A stretch of DNA of 64,000 bases from NCBI RefSeq assembly GCF_006715485.1, contig NZ_VFNH01000002.1, positions 1,054,001-1,118,000 on the forward strand, read 5' to 3'. Under the pieces are notes generated by a model. The model was not told where the DNA came from. It saw only the letters and a list, made by a program, of their open reading frames with translations, and ran no database searches. Each line of letters starts with the position of its first letter. The stretch's first letter is position 1. The stretch is from Herbaspirillum sp. SJZ107 (lineage in GTDB: Bacteria > Pseudomonadota > Gammaproteobacteria > Burkholderiales > Burkholderiaceae_D). The position numbers and the translations under genes are program-made. Positions 26,727 through 35,739 of the stretch are shown in pieces.

Positions 26727-28760
26727 TCAGATAGTGTTGAATGTTGAAAGTTGGTGTTCGTTCTCGACGTCGTGCAGCAGCGCCGCCATGTCGAGGATCA
26801 GCGCGACGTCGCCGTTGCCGAGGATCGAGGAACCGGACAGGAAGCGCGCGCCGGCAAACACCTTGCCGAGCGGCTTGATCACGGTCTGGAACTCGCCCAG
26901 CAGGCTGTCGACGACCAGGCCGGCGCGGGTGCTGCCGTAGCGCACCACCACGATGCTGCGCCGGCGAGCCGGTGCGCCGCCGATGCGGAAGCGTTCGCGC
27001 AGGCGCACGAAGGGCAGCGGGCTGCCGCGCAAATCGACATAGTCATGGCCGGGCGCTTGTCCCTCGAGTTCGCGGAACTCGATGCATTCCTCGACCATCT
27101 CCATCGGGATCACGAACACCGACTTGCCGACGCCGACCTGGAAGCCGTTGATGATGGCCAGCGTCAGCGGCAGGCGCACGATCACGGTGGTGCCGGCGCC
27201 TTCGCTGCTGGCGATGTCGACGCTGCCGCGCAGCGCCAGGATGTTGCGCTTGACGACGTCCATGCCGACCCCGCGGCCGGACAGGTTGGTCACCTGCTCG
27301 GCGGTCGAGAAGCCGGGTTCGAAGATCATGCCGAAGATCTCCTTGTCGCTGTAGCCGCGGCCCGGTTCGGCGAGGCCGCGCTCGAGCGCCTTGGCCAGGA
27401 TGCGTTCGCGTTTCAGCCCGCCGCCATCGTCGGAGACTTCGATCACGATGCTGCCCGACTCGTGGTAGGCGTTCAGCGCCACCGTGCCATGCGCCGGTTT
27501 TCCCCGCGCGACGCGTACGTCCGCCGGCTCGATGCCGTGGTCCATCGCATTGCGCACCAGGTGGGTCAGCGGATCGCCGATCTTTTCGACGACGGTCTTG
27601 TCCAGCTCCGCGTCCTCGCCATTCACCTGCAGGCGGATGTCCTTGCCCAGTTCGCGCGAGACGTCGTGTACCACGCGCTGGAAGCGGTTGAAGGTGGCGC
27701 CGATCTTGACCATGCGCAGCTGCAGCGCGCTGTCGCGCACTTCTTCGACCAGGCCGGACAGGGTCGAGGTGCACTCGAGCAGCTCGGCGATCTGGGTGCG
27801 GCGCGCCACCAGGTTGGCGCTGGCGCCGGCGATGATCAATTCGCCGACCAGGTCGATCAGGCGGTCCAGCTTGTCGGCGTCGACGCGCACCGAGCGCTTT
27901 TCCTGTTTCTGGCTCTGGCTCTGGCTCTGGCGCGCGGGCGCGGCGTCGGCGCTGTCGGCGGCCGCTGCGGTCGCCGGCGGGGCCGGCTCCGGCGCAGGGG
28001 CCGGGGCTTCGGGTGCGGCCTGCGCCGCGATGGCGATCTCGCAGTCGTCGCGCACGAAGTCGAACACGCCGTCGATCGTGGCCAGGTCTGCGCTGCTGGC
28101 AAAGCCGATCTCGAAGCCGAGGTAGCAGGATTCCGGATCGAATTCGTCGGCGCCGGGCAGGCGCTCGTCCAGCGTGGCGATGGCGGTGATGCTGCCCAGC
28201 TGGCCGAGATAGCGGATGAAGGAGAGCGGGTCCATGCCGTTGCGCATGGTGTCGGCGCCGAAGCGCAGCGAGATCGTCCATTGCTGCAGGGCGGCCGGCG
28301 CTGTCTCTGCCACGGCGGCGCCCGTAGCGGCAGCCGCTGCCGGCGCCTGGACCTGCGGGCCGTCCAGGTAAGCCTGCAGCGCCGCGACCAGCGGTGCGCC
28401 GGCGGCACTGAGCCGGGTGTCGCCGTCGAGCGTGCCGGCTTCCACCGCGTCGACCAGCGTGCCGATATGGTCGCAGCAGGCCAGCAGCAGCGTCACCAGG
28501 TCGTCGCCGACGGCAACGGCGCCGTCGCGCACCTTGTCCAGCACGCTCTCGGCGACGTGGGTGAAATCGACCAGCGGGTCGAGGCCGAACATGCCGGCCG
28601 AGCCCTTGATCGTGTGGGCGGCGCGGAAGATGGCATTGATCCCGTCCTCGTTATCCGCATCCGCGCCGTCCCTGCCGACGGCCAGCAGCGCGTTCTCCAT
28701 CTGCTCGAGCAGCTCGCGGCTCTCGGCAATGAAGGTGTGCATCACCTGGTCCAGATTCAT
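26727..28760 (-). CDS. cheA: Chemotaxis histidine kinase CheA
   Basis: A 677-residue CheA. P1/HPt domain (1-110) with phospho-acceptor His49 in '[15 protein letters not shown]'; a middle region with a P2-like module (about 165-265) and an Ala/Pro/Gln-rich linker; P3 dimerisation ('[19 protein letters not shown]'); HATPase P4 with '[13 protein letters not shown]', '[15 protein letters not shown]' and '[15 protein letters not shown]'; and a C-terminal CheW-like P5. It phosphorylates CheY and CheB on receptor cue. ATG 28760 overlaps the STAS gene stop by 4 bases. The linker uses repeated S-Q codons ('[12 protein letters not shown]'), which is unusual but not frame-breaking. Confidence 0.96.
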   Translation of the reverse strand: MNLDQVMHTFIAESRELLEQMENALLAVGRDGADADNEDGINAIFRAAHTIKGSAGMFGLDPLVDFTHVAESVLDKVRDGAVAVGDDLVTLLLACCDHIGTLVDAVEAGTLDGDTRLSAAGAPLVAALQAYLDGPQVQAPAAAAATGAAVAETAPAALQQWTISLRFGADTMRNGMDPLSFIRYLGQLGSITAIATLDERLPGADEFDPESCYLGFEIGFASSADLATIDGVFDFVRDDCEIAIAAQAAPEAPAPAPEPAPPATAAAADSADAAPARQSQSQSQKQEKRSVRVDADKLDRLIDLVGELIIAGASANLVARRTQIAELLECTSTLSGLVEEVRDSALQLRMVKIGATFNRFQRVVHDVSRELGKDIRLQVNGEDAELDKTVVEKIGDPLTHLVRNAMDHGIEPADVRVARGKPAHGTVALNAYHESGSIVIEVSDDGGGLKRERILAKALERGLAEPGRGYSDKEIFGMIFEPGFSTAEQVTNLSGRGVGMDVVKRNILALRGSVDIASSEGAGTTVIVRLPLTLAIINGFQVGVGKSVFVIPMEMVEECIEFRELEGQAPGHDYVDLRGSPLPFVRLRERFRIGGAPARRRSIVVVRYGSTRAGLVVDSLLGEFQTVIKPLGKVFAGARFLSGSSILGNGDVALILDMAALLHDVENEHQLSTFNTI

Positions 28761-29056
28761 GCCGGCGCTCCTTCGAAGTCGATACCGAGCAGCGTGAACA
28801 CCTCGCGCACGGCGGGGCTGGTGCCGGCCACATGCAGCGGCTTGCCCAGGCGCTGCGCTTCGCGGCGCGCCACCAGCAGCAGCTGCAGGCCGGCGCTGTC
28901 GAATTCGGTGACGGCGGACAGGTCGAGCGCCGGCGCAGCGGACGCGCGCACGGCGTCCAGCAGCGCGGGCTTGAGCTCCGCGGCGCGATAGATCGTCAGC
29001 TCGCCTTCGACCGCCAGGCATGCGGCGGTCCCTTGGCCTGGTTCGCCAATACTCAT
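28757..29056 (-). CDS. STAS-domain (anti-sigma-factor-antagonist-like) protein
   Basis: A 99-residue single STAS domain. The strand 'LAVEGELTIYRAAELKPALLDAV' and the phosphorylation loop 'EFDSAGLQLLLVARREA' (Ser54 in the D-S-x-G position of SpoIIAA/RsbV) are present. In that family Ser phosphorylation by an RsbW-type kinase controls partner binding. No RsbW-type kinase or PP2C phosphatase gene is in the window. It is coupled to cheA by a 4-bp overlap (ATGA) and follows cheY, so it is an integral part of the chemotaxis operon. Its role there is unknown; similar STAS-cheY-cheA clusters occur in other proteobacteria. Confidence 0.88.
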   Translation of the reverse strand: MSIGEPGQGTAACLAVEGELTIYRAAELKPALLDAVRASAAPALDLSAVTEFDSAGLQLLLVARREAQRLGKPLHVAGTSPAVREVFTLLGIDFEGAPA

Positions 29057-29109
29057 GAGTTCTCCGGGAAAGCCGGCCTGCGCCGGCGGCAGAATGCGGA
29101 AGCGGCCGC

Positions 29110-29478
29110 TCAGGCCATGGTCAGTTTCTGGACGGCGGCCAGCAGCGCCTCGGGCTTGAACGGCTTGACCATCCAGGCGCGGGCACCGGCGGCCTTGCCT
29201 TGTTCCTTCTTGTCTTCCTGCGATTCGGTGGTGAGCATCAGCACCGGCGTGAACTTGTAGGCGGGGCGGGTCTTCAGTTCGCGCACGAAGCTGATGCCGT
29301 CCATGTTCGGCATGTTGACGTCGCTGATGATCAGGTTGACCTTCTGGCCGGTCAGCTTGGCCAGCGCGTCCTTGCCGTCGCTGGCTTCGAAAACGTCATA
29401 GCCGGCCTGCTTGAGTGCGATGCCGACGACCTGGCGGATCGAGATCGAATCGTCCACCACCATAATGGTTTTTGCCAT
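29110..29478 (-). CDS. cheY: Chemotaxis response regulator CheY
   Basis: A 122-residue stand-alone receiver. Acidic pair Asp9/Asp10 ('VVDDSISIRQVV'), phospho-acceptor Asp53 ('LIISDVNMPNMDGI'), Thr near 83 ('LMLTTESQ') and Lys near 105 ('MVKPFKPE') are all present. There is no output domain, so it should act by binding the flagellar motor switch or another partner. It precedes the STAS gene (53 bp gap) and follows the short receptor-like gene (8 bp). No CheZ phosphatase is encoded in this operon, so signal termination must be spontaneous or encoded elsewhere. Confidence 0.94.
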   Translation of the reverse strand: MAKTIMVVDDSISIRQVVGIALKQAGYDVFEASDGKDALAKLTGQKVNLIISDVNMPNMDGISFVRELKTRPAYKFTPVLMLTTESQEDKKEQGKAAGARAWMVKPFKPEALLAAVQKLTMA

Positions 29479-29486
29479 GCTTGTTC

Positions 29487-30632
29487 CTAGAAAAAGGTGA
29501 GTTCTTCAGCCTGCTGGTGCTGCTGTTTCTGCGGCTGCGGCAGGGTGTCGCGTCCGTGCAGCGTGCGTTCTTCGGCCATCGCGTAGGTGCTTTCCAGTTC
29601 GGCCAGCAGCCCGCGAGGATCGAGTGGCGGCAGCACCGCGCCGGTGCGCTGCGCGTGTTCATCGAGGTAGGACGGCAGGCGCGCGATGTTCTGCTGGACG
29701 TGCGACAGGATCTGGCTGACGCGGTCCTGGAACTGCAGCTGCATCAGCGCGTCCGACACTTCGGCCTGGATGCCGCTGCTTTCGCGCTGCAGCAGGTCGG
29801 ACGACTCGACCAGCGCATCGGTGATGCCGCGGAACGAGGACAGCACCTTGCCGATCACGGCTTCGGACGCCTGCGCGGCGCGGTTTTCCTCGCGGCTGGA
29901 TTCCCCTGCGGCCTGCGAGGTGGCGCCGATCGCGGCGCTGATCTGGCCGACCTGCTGGGCGATCTGCTTGCCGATGTCGGCGGAGCGGTTGGACAGCATG
30001 CGCACCTCGCCCGCGACGACGGCGAAGCCGCGCCCTGCCTCACCGGCGCGCGCCGCCTCGATCGCGGCATTCAGCGCCAGCAGGTTGGTCTGCCAGGCGA
30101 TGCTGGCGACGTCGGCCGCCATCTTCTGCAGCTGGACCGTGATCTCCTGCAGGCCTTCGATCTTGTGCAGCATCTGCTGCTTGCTGGCGGCGGCGCCGGC
30201 CAGCATGTCGAGCAGCGAACGCAATTCCTTCTCGCTGGCGGCAAACACCTCGACGATGCTGCCGCCTTCGTGATTGCGCGCCGCGCCGGACGCAGCCAGC
30301 GCCTGCTCCAGCTTCATGACGATGCTGGAAAAGCGCCCGACCAGCGCCACCACCGCGGTTTCCATCTGGGTGCGCGAAGCGTCGATATGCGACGCCCACA
30401 CCGTGGCCACCTGCTCGCCGAAGTGGCGGCGGCTGGCCAGGTAATCGTCCGGCGAGTCAGCGGCGGCAGCGGCGGCCGGCGCAAACGCGGCGGCGGCAGC
30501 GCCTGCCGCCAGCAGCGCGGCAGCGATCAGCCAGCCGTGCCATTGCCAGCCGGCCAGGGGCAGGATGGCGCAGCCGGCGGCCAGGGCCATGAACAGCGGG
30601 TAATAGAAGTGCAGGGGGCGTCGGCGCATCAC
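29487..30632 (-). CDS. Receptor-like methyl-accepting protein without a periplasmic sensor
   Basis: A 381-residue protein with two adjacent TM helices (about 10-28 and 33-52) and almost no periplasmic loop. A long cytosolic coiled coil carries a receptor signalling tip ('[39 protein letters not shown]'; note IAW for the usual IAY) and a '[10 protein letters not shown]' segment near residue 310. It ends E-E-L-T-F-F. With no ligand-binding domain it must sense something in the membrane or cytosol, or act as an array scaffold. It is the first gene of the chemotaxis operon, so the operon promoter lies just upstream, in 30633-30780. Confidence 0.87.
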   Translation of the reverse strand: MMRRRPLHFYYPLFMALAAGCAILPLAGWQWHGWLIAAALLAAGAAAAAFAPAAAAAADSPDDYLASRRHFGEQVATVWASHIDASRTQMETAVVALVGRFSSIVMKLEQALAASGAARNHEGGSIVEVFAASEKELRSLLDMLAGAAASKQQMLHKIEGLQEITVQLQKMAADVASIAWQTNLLALNAAIEAARAGEAGRGFAVVAGEVRMLSNRSADIGKQIAQQVGQISAAIGATSQAAGESSREENRAAQASEAVIGKVLSSFRGITDALVESSDLLQRESSGIQAEVSDALMQLQFQDRVSQILSHVQQNIARLPSYLDEHAQRTGAVLPPLDPRGLLAELESTYAMAEERTLHGRDTLPQPQKQQHQQAEELTFF

Positions 30633-30943
30633 GCATCGCTCCGTAATGAAATCATCAGGGTCCAGGGGGGCGAACAGAGCAGTGCCGCGTAGAGCACGGC
30701 AATGATTGCTGGCATAACTTATTGCTTTAATGCATTTGTGCAGATGATTGCAGAACTAGTTGCCGTAGCGCAAGCATTATGGTGATAATTTGTGATGGCG
30801 ACGCCCAATAAACCACACATCACTGTGCATGAGGCTAAGGTGTTGTGAGTAATGATTTTTTTTATTGCAACTGCATTCTTTGGCAATAGCGGCCATGCGG
30901 GCTTGCCTAGGCAGTGCGACTTAAAACAGCTACATTGTTTGCC
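30633..30943. promoter_or_regulatory. 311-bp divergent promoter region between chemotaxis operon and LysR
   Basis: No gene is seen. The region is markedly AT-richer than its surroundings from about 30705 to 30880 (for example TTATTGCTTTAATGCATTTG and an eight-T run near 30858). It should hold the promoter of the nine-gene chemotaxis operon reading left and of the LysR gene reading right. I could not assign a sigma-28 or sigma-54 consensus with confidence. Confidence 0.5.
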
Positions 30944-31858
30944 ATGGCAAACAATAATGACCCATCCTTCGACGAACTGGCGATCTTCCTGGCCGTTTGC
31001 AAGGCAGGCGGGTTCCGTACCGCAGCCAGGCAACTGGGCCTGTCGCCTGCCAAGGTCAGCGAAACCATCACCCGTATCGAAACGCAGCTTGGCGTGCCGC
31101 TGCTGGCGCGCACCACGCGCAGCGTGATGCCGACCCAGGCCGGACGCGCGCTGGCCGAACGCATCGCGCCCTTGTTTGCCGACGTACGGGCGGCGCTGCA
31201 CGACGTGACGAGCCCGGAACAGGAAGTACGCGGCCTGTTGACCCTGAATGTGACGGGCGCGGTGATGGTCGATATCCTACCGCCGCTGATCGACCGCTTC
31301 CTGCTGCGCCATCCGGCGGTGCGCGTCGAGATCCAGGTGGAGGATCGCCTGGTCGACATCACCGCGGCAGGGTGCGACGCCGGCATCCGATACGGTGAAC
31401 ACATGGCGCAGGACATGATCGCGGTGCCGATCGGACCGGCGTTCCAGCAGCTGGCGCTGGCGGCGGCACCGGACTATCTGGCGCGGCGCGGCCTGCCTGC
31501 GCATCCGCGCGAACTGCTGGCGCACGACTGCGTGCGCATGCGCTTTTCGAGCGGCGCACTGACCGCCTGGACCTTCGAGAAAGAAGGCGAAACCTTGACG
31601 CTGGATCCACCGGGCCGCCTGGTCGTGGGTGTCGACGCAGCGGCCGCCGCGATCGGCTTCGCCTGCGCCGGCCACGGTCTGGTGTGCACCTTCAGGAACT
31701 GGCTGGCGCCGGACCTGGCCAGCGGCAGGCTGCAGCCGGTGTTACCCGACTGGTGGCTGCGATTCGACGGTCCGCAACTGTACTTTTCCAGCCGCCGCAT
31801 GCCGGCGCCCCTGCGCGCGTTCGTCGACCTGGTGGCCGAAGAACGGCGGCACGGCTGA
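30944..31858 (+). CDS. LysR-family transcriptional regulator
   Basis: A 304-residue LysR regulator. The winged helix (about 8-66) is 'FDELAIFLAVCKAGGFRTAARQLGLSPAKVSETITRIE', and the effector-binding domain (about 90-300) contains 'GLLTLNVTGAVMVDILPPLIDRFLLRHPAVRVEIQVED' and 'DAGIRYGEHMAQDM'. The subtype resembles regulators that control adjacent oxidoreductases. ATG 30944 is used; a GTG 10 codons upstream is in frame but lacks an RBS. The gene converges tail-to-tail on an SDR with one base between stops, so regulation of that SDR is possible but not of the usual divergent type. Confidence 0.93.
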   Translation: MANNNDPSFDELAIFLAVCKAGGFRTAARQLGLSPAKVSETITRIETQLGVPLLARTTRSVMPTQAGRALAERIAPLFADVRAALHDVTSPEQEVRGLLTLNVTGAVMVDILPPLIDRFLLRHPAVRVEIQVEDRLVDITAAGCDAGIRYGEHMAQDMIAVPIGPAFQQLALAAAPDYLARRGLPAHPRELLAHDCVRMRFSSGALTAWTFEKEGETLTLDPPGRLVVGVDAAAAAIGFACAGHGLVCTFRNWLAPDLASGRLQPVLPDWWLRFDGPQLYFSSRRMPAPLRAFVDLVAEERRHG

Positions 31859-31859
31859 A

Positions 31860-32594
31860 CTACCAGGGTACCTGGCCTTCGGCGCTGAGGAATTTGCCGT
31901 TGGGCTGACCGCCGCGCAGCAGGGCAAGCCGCACCGGCGTTGCCGCACCCTCGGCCGGGGTCAGCGGCCCGCCATGTCCATTCAGGTCGGTGGCGACGTA
32001 GCCCGGACAGGCGGCGTTGACGGCGATGTTGGTGCCGCGCAGCGTCTCGGCCAGCTGCACCGTCAACATGTTCAGGGCAGCCTTCGAGGCGTTATAGCCG
32101 ATCAGGTGCACGCCATGGTACGGCGACGTGGCATCGCCGTTCACCGTCATCGAACCCAGGCTGCTCGACATGTTCACGATGCGGCCTGCAGGCGCCTGGC
32201 GCAGCAGGGGCAGCATGGCTTGCGTCACGCTGAGCGCACCGAAGAAGTTCGTGGCAAACAGGCGCCGCGCGGCGTCGACGGAGGCGCCGGCGGGTGGTCC
32301 ATCCGCGGGATCGCCGATGCCGGCATTATTGACTAGGATGTCGAGCCGGCCGTGCGTGGCGCCGATGGCCGCCGCAGCCTGCTCGATGCTGGCCTGGTCG
32401 GTGACGTCGAGCTGGATGAAGCGGGCATCCACGCCCTCGCCGCGCAATGTGGCGGCCGCCGCTTCGCCACGGGTGCCATCGCGCGCGCCGACGATGATGG
32501 CGATGCCGGCGTGGCCGAGCTGGCGCGCGATTTCCAGCCCGATGCCCTTGTTCGCGCCGGTGACCAGGGCGACTTCCTTGTGATGCGCTTCCAT
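31860..32594 (-). CDS. SDR-family NAD(P)-dependent oxidoreductase
   Basis: A 244-residue classical short-chain dehydrogenase: nucleotide loop 'VTGANKGIGLEIARQLG', 'DILVNNAGIGD', catalytic Ser ('NMSSSLGSM'), Y-x3-K ('LIGYNASKAALNML') and 'VNAACPGYVATDLNGHGG'. This subclass resembles carbonyl reductase-type SDRs that reduce aldehydes, ketones or quinones with NADPH in the cytosol. ATG 32594 follows GAGAGGAGTCGGA, a good RBS; the longer open frame is not SDR-like. The neighbour LysR converges on it. Substrate unknown. Confidence 0.92.
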   Translation of the reverse strand: MEAHHKEVALVTGANKGIGLEIARQLGHAGIAIIVGARDGTRGEAAAATLRGEGVDARFIQLDVTDQASIEQAAAAIGATHGRLDILVNNAGIGDPADGPPAGASVDAARRLFATNFFGALSVTQAMLPLLRQAPAGRIVNMSSSLGSMTVNGDATSPYHGVHLIGYNASKAALNMLTVQLAETLRGTNIAVNAACPGYVATDLNGHGGPLTPAEGAATPVRLALLRGGQPNGKFLSAEGQVPW

Positions 32595-32697
32595 TCCGAC
32601 TCCTCTCTGTTCAAAAAGGCTATCGTCGGATATCGGGCTGGATCTGATAAGCCGGGTGGCGGCAAACAGGGTGTTCGCCGAAGCGAACAATGGGTGA

Positions 32698-32883
32698 GGT
32701 TTCCCCGAAGGCTGCCACGCGGCTGTCACCACAATCGAGGAACGGTTCGGCCATCCCGTGCCGATCATCGTGCACGAACTGACGTATTACGACCAGATTG
32801 CCATGCAGACGGCGGCAGCGAATGCGCCGGGACTGGCGCAGCAATTCGTGGACCGGGTGGTCAAGGGCCAGCGCCGATTGTGG
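32698..32883 (+). pseudogene. Probable gene remnant
   Basis: A 62-codon open stretch on the plus strand, from a TGA just before 32698, reads like real protein with GC-rich third positions. It contains 'TIEERFGHPVPIIVHELTYYDQ' and 'ANAPGLAQQFVDRVVKGQRRLW', then merges into the antisense of the Hsp70 3' end. It has no start codon with an RBS and no own stop. The two flanking genes are intact and on the other strand. It could be the surviving end of a gene lost by deletion. I do not recognise the family. Confidence 0.4.
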
Positions 32884-35733
32884 TCAGCGCAGCAGCTTCA
32901 AACCCGGCGGCAGCGCATCGCCGAACATGCGCGTGGCGCTGGCCTGGTCGAGTTCCACCACCTCGCGCACCATCGCGCTCCAGTTGGCCGGCGCGCCGCT
33001 GGCGGCCAGCTTCTGCAGCACCTGCTCGCTCAGTTCCCCATCAATGTCGCGCGAGCGGTCGCCGGTCTTGCGCGCGATGTGGGCGGCGGCAAAGCCGGCC
33101 GGTTCGATGCGTTTCCAGTCCAGTTTCAGCAGTTCGCCGAGCCAGCGTGCGGCGGCGTCCGGCGGTGCCACCTCGTGCGCGCTGCCGTGCAGCGACTGGC
33201 GCGTGCCGACGCGGGCCAGCGCCCACAGGTAGCGCGCGTAGGTGGCGGCGGCTTTCGGGTCCGGCTTCGGGGCCGGCGGGATCGCCATGATCCGCCCCAC
33301 CATCCAGTCGCCGATCTCGGCCTTGTAGGCGGACGGGATGCGTTCCAGCGAGGCGCCCAGGCGCAGCATGTCGTCCTCGCTGCCGTCGACCAGCGTGACC
33401 GGGCGCTTGGCCCGTTCGCCCGGCTCGGCCTGCAGGTTGAAGGCGAAGTCGTCGAGCAGGCGCAGTTGCGCTTCGGTGGCGAGGCCGCCGGCCACGCGCC
33501 GCCACAGCGTCCACCATTCGGCGCGCACTTGACTGTCCTTGTGATACTGGACGCCGCCCGGGAACAGCGCCCACAGCTGCTCGATGCGCCATTCGTCGAG
33601 CGGATGGCCGAAGCCGGGGCGCAGGCACCAGCCGGCCAGGTTGAGCCAGACGCGTTCGTGCTCGGGCGACCTGCGCCGGCCCTTGGCGCGTTCCATCAGC
33701 GCGTCGAACAGGCGCCGCAGCAGCGGCGTTTCCCAGCGCTCGCGGCCGCCCAGCAGGTGCTCGAGCGTGGCGCGCAGCTGGCGCACTTCGCGCGCGTCGA
33801 CCTGCTGGTTGCGGCTGCCGAAGATGCGGTCGATGTGGCCCAGGGCCTCGTCCAGGCGCGGCGGCAGGGCTGCGTTGTCCGCGCCCTCGGGCGGATCGGC
33901 GTCGTCCTGCGCGCGCAGCTGGAATTCCAGCCGCCAGCGCTGGCCGCTGCCGTCTTCGGCCACGCAATGCATGTCCAGCGTGCCGACTTCGGACAGCGAA
34001 GCGGCCAGCTGCACCGGCATTTCACTCGCCGCCGCACTCGACCCTGAACCACCGCGCACGGCCTTGCCGGTCGCGCGCAGCACGGTGGCAATCGCCGGCA
34101 GGCGCACCACCTCGAGCGGATCGAGGTCGACCAGGTCGCCGGCCTGCACCGCGGCGCTCACCGAGGACACCAGGTGGAAGCGCACCGGCCGCCCCAGGCG
34201 CAGCGCAAAGCTGCGTTCCGACAGCAGCACCTCGCTGCCGGCGGCGGCACCGCGCGGCAGGATGCAGACGGCGCGCAGCTTATTGTCATGGGGCTTGTCG
34301 TCCAGCAGCAGGTAATACGTGCGCGCCGAACCGCTCTCGATGGCCGGTGCGGCGCCTTGGCGCGCCAGCGAATAGGCGACCGCGCCACGCGCCACGGCCA
34401 CGTCCGGGTCGAGGTTGTGCAGCACCCGCACCGGCGCGCCGCGCCAGCCCGTGAGCACCTCGGCCAGGCGCCGGGCCAGGGCTGCGCCGCGGAACACGCC
34501 GCCGTTGAGCAGAAGGGTGTCCGGCACCGGCAGCGCCGCATCATCGCCGGGAGGCAGGCCCAGCGCCTCGCGCGCCGCCTGCGCGTGCTGGCGCAGGAAG
34601 CCGGCCAGGTGGCGCGTGACGGCCGGGTCGCTGGCATAGGGCAGGCCGAATTCGACGATGCCGGCGCGCGCGCGCTGGGCCGTTTCCTGTGCCGGGTTCA
34701 GCGGGAAGAAGCCGTCCAGCACGATGGCCTGCACGTCAGCGCGCGTCAGCTGGGCCGTGCGGCTGGCACCGATCAGGCGCGAACCGGCGCCGAGCAGGGT
34801 CACGCCGACCTGCTCGGGCGCGTCCGCCGCCAGCAGCTGCTCCTTGGCGGCGCGGCAGCGCTCCGTCAATTGCGCCAGGCGCACGCTGGACAGGCGCTGG
34901 CCGTCGGCGCCGCCGAGCCGGGACTCGGCCAGGTGCGCCAGGGCCAGGTCCATGTTGTCGCCGCCCAGGATCAGGTGGTTGCCGACGCCGATCCGGGTGA
35001 GCGATGGCTGCTCGTCGACCAGCTCGACCTTGACCAGGCTGAAGTCGGTGGTGCCGCCGCCGACGTCGGCCACCAGCACCAGGCGCGATCCGGCCAGTTC
35101 CTCGTGCAGCGATGCGCGGTGCCGATACAGCCAGTCGTACAGCGCCGCCTGCGGTTCTTCCAGCAGGCGCAGGTGCGGCAGGCCGGCCAGCCTGGCAGCT
35201 TCCAGCGTCAGCGCGCGGGCGCCTTCGTCGAAGGAAGCGGGAATCGTCAGGACGATGCGCTGGTCCTGCAGCGGGTGAGCGGGGAAGCGCGCATTCCAGG
35301 CCGCGCGCAGATAAGACAGGTAGCCGGCGCTGGCGGCCAGCGGCGAAATTTTCGGGACCTCGTCGGGCGCGCCCCAGGGCAGGATGGGCGCCGTGCGGTC
35401 GACGCCGGGGTGGGACAGCCAGCTCTTGGCAGACGCAACTAACCGACCGGGCGTCTGCGCACCCAACACGCGCGCCAGGCGGCCGACCACGGCATCGCGG
35501 ATGCCGGCCGGGTCGGCCGGCTGCCACGGCAGCTGCAGCGCGCCGGGCGCGAGCTCGCCCTCGGCCGGGTGGTAGCGTACCGAGGGCAGCAGCGGCGCCG
35601 CGGCCACTTCGCCGGGCGCCACCAGCTGGTCGACCGCGAAGGTCTCGACCTCGGCGGCACCTGGCGCGGCATACGCCAGCACCGTGTTGGTGGTGCCGAG
35701 GTCGATGCCGACGAGATAAGTGGATGCGTCCAC
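32884..35733 (-). CDS. Large Hsp70-family protein with DUF3731 C-terminus
   Basis: A 949-residue actin/Hsp70-fold ATPase. The phosphate-1 loop 'VGIDLGTTNTVLAYA' is at residue 8, 'TIPASFDEGARALTLEAARLAG' near 165, phosphate-2 'VADVGGGTTDFSLVKVEL' near 215, then 'GGDNMDLALAHLAE' and 'LLNGGVFRGAALARRL'. Beyond about 480 the protein does not look like the DnaK substrate-binding domain; a beta-rich part and then an alpha-helical DUF3731-type region (about 680-949) follow. It is therefore not DnaK, HscA or HscC. It sits 6 bp after a second Hsp70 gene and is last in a three-gene unit with DUF2760. The cluster is conserved in proteobacteria but I know of no defined function. Confidence 0.88.
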   Translation of the reverse strand: MDASTYLVGIDLGTTNTVLAYAAPGAAEVETFAVDQLVAPGEVAAAPLLPSVRYHPAEGELAPGALQLPWQPADPAGIRDAVVGRLARVLGAQTPGRLVASAKSWLSHPGVDRTAPILPWGAPDEVPKISPLAASAGYLSYLRAAWNARFPAHPLQDQRIVLTIPASFDEGARALTLEAARLAGLPHLRLLEEPQAALYDWLYRHRASLHEELAGSRLVLVADVGGGTTDFSLVKVELVDEQPSLTRIGVGNHLILGGDNMDLALAHLAESRLGGADGQRLSSVRLAQLTERCRAAKEQLLAADAPEQVGVTLLGAGSRLIGASRTAQLTRADVQAIVLDGFFPLNPAQETAQRARAGIVEFGLPYASDPAVTRHLAGFLRQHAQAAREALGLPPGDDAALPVPDTLLLNGGVFRGAALARRLAEVLTGWRGAPVRVLHNLDPDVAVARGAVAYSLARQGAAPAIESGSARTYYLLLDDKPHDNKLRAVCILPRGAAAGSEVLLSERSFALRLGRPVRFHLVSSVSAAVQAGDLVDLDPLEVVRLPAIATVLRATGKAVRGGSGSSAAASEMPVQLAASLSEVGTLDMHCVAEDGSGQRWRLEFQLRAQDDADPPEGADNAALPPRLDEALGHIDRIFGSRNQQVDAREVRQLRATLEHLLGGRERWETPLLRRLFDALMERAKGRRRSPEHERVWLNLAGWCLRPGFGHPLDEWRIEQLWALFPGGVQYHKDSQVRAEWWTLWRRVAGGLATEAQLRLLDDFAFNLQAEPGERAKRPVTLVDGSEDDMLRLGASLERIPSAYKAEIGDWMVGRIMAIPPAPKPDPKAAATYARYLWALARVGTRQSLHGSAHEVAPPDAAARWLGELLKLDWKRIEPAGFAAAHIARKTGDRSRDIDGELSEQVLQKLAASGAPANWSAMVREVVELDQASATRMFGDALPPGLKLLR

Positions 35734-35739
35734 TCTGGG

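Noticed and set aside
26751..28991. A 746-codon frame antisense to cheA
   Set aside because: cheA has every catalytic box in order on the minus strand; the antisense product is low-complexity Val/Ala/Gln.
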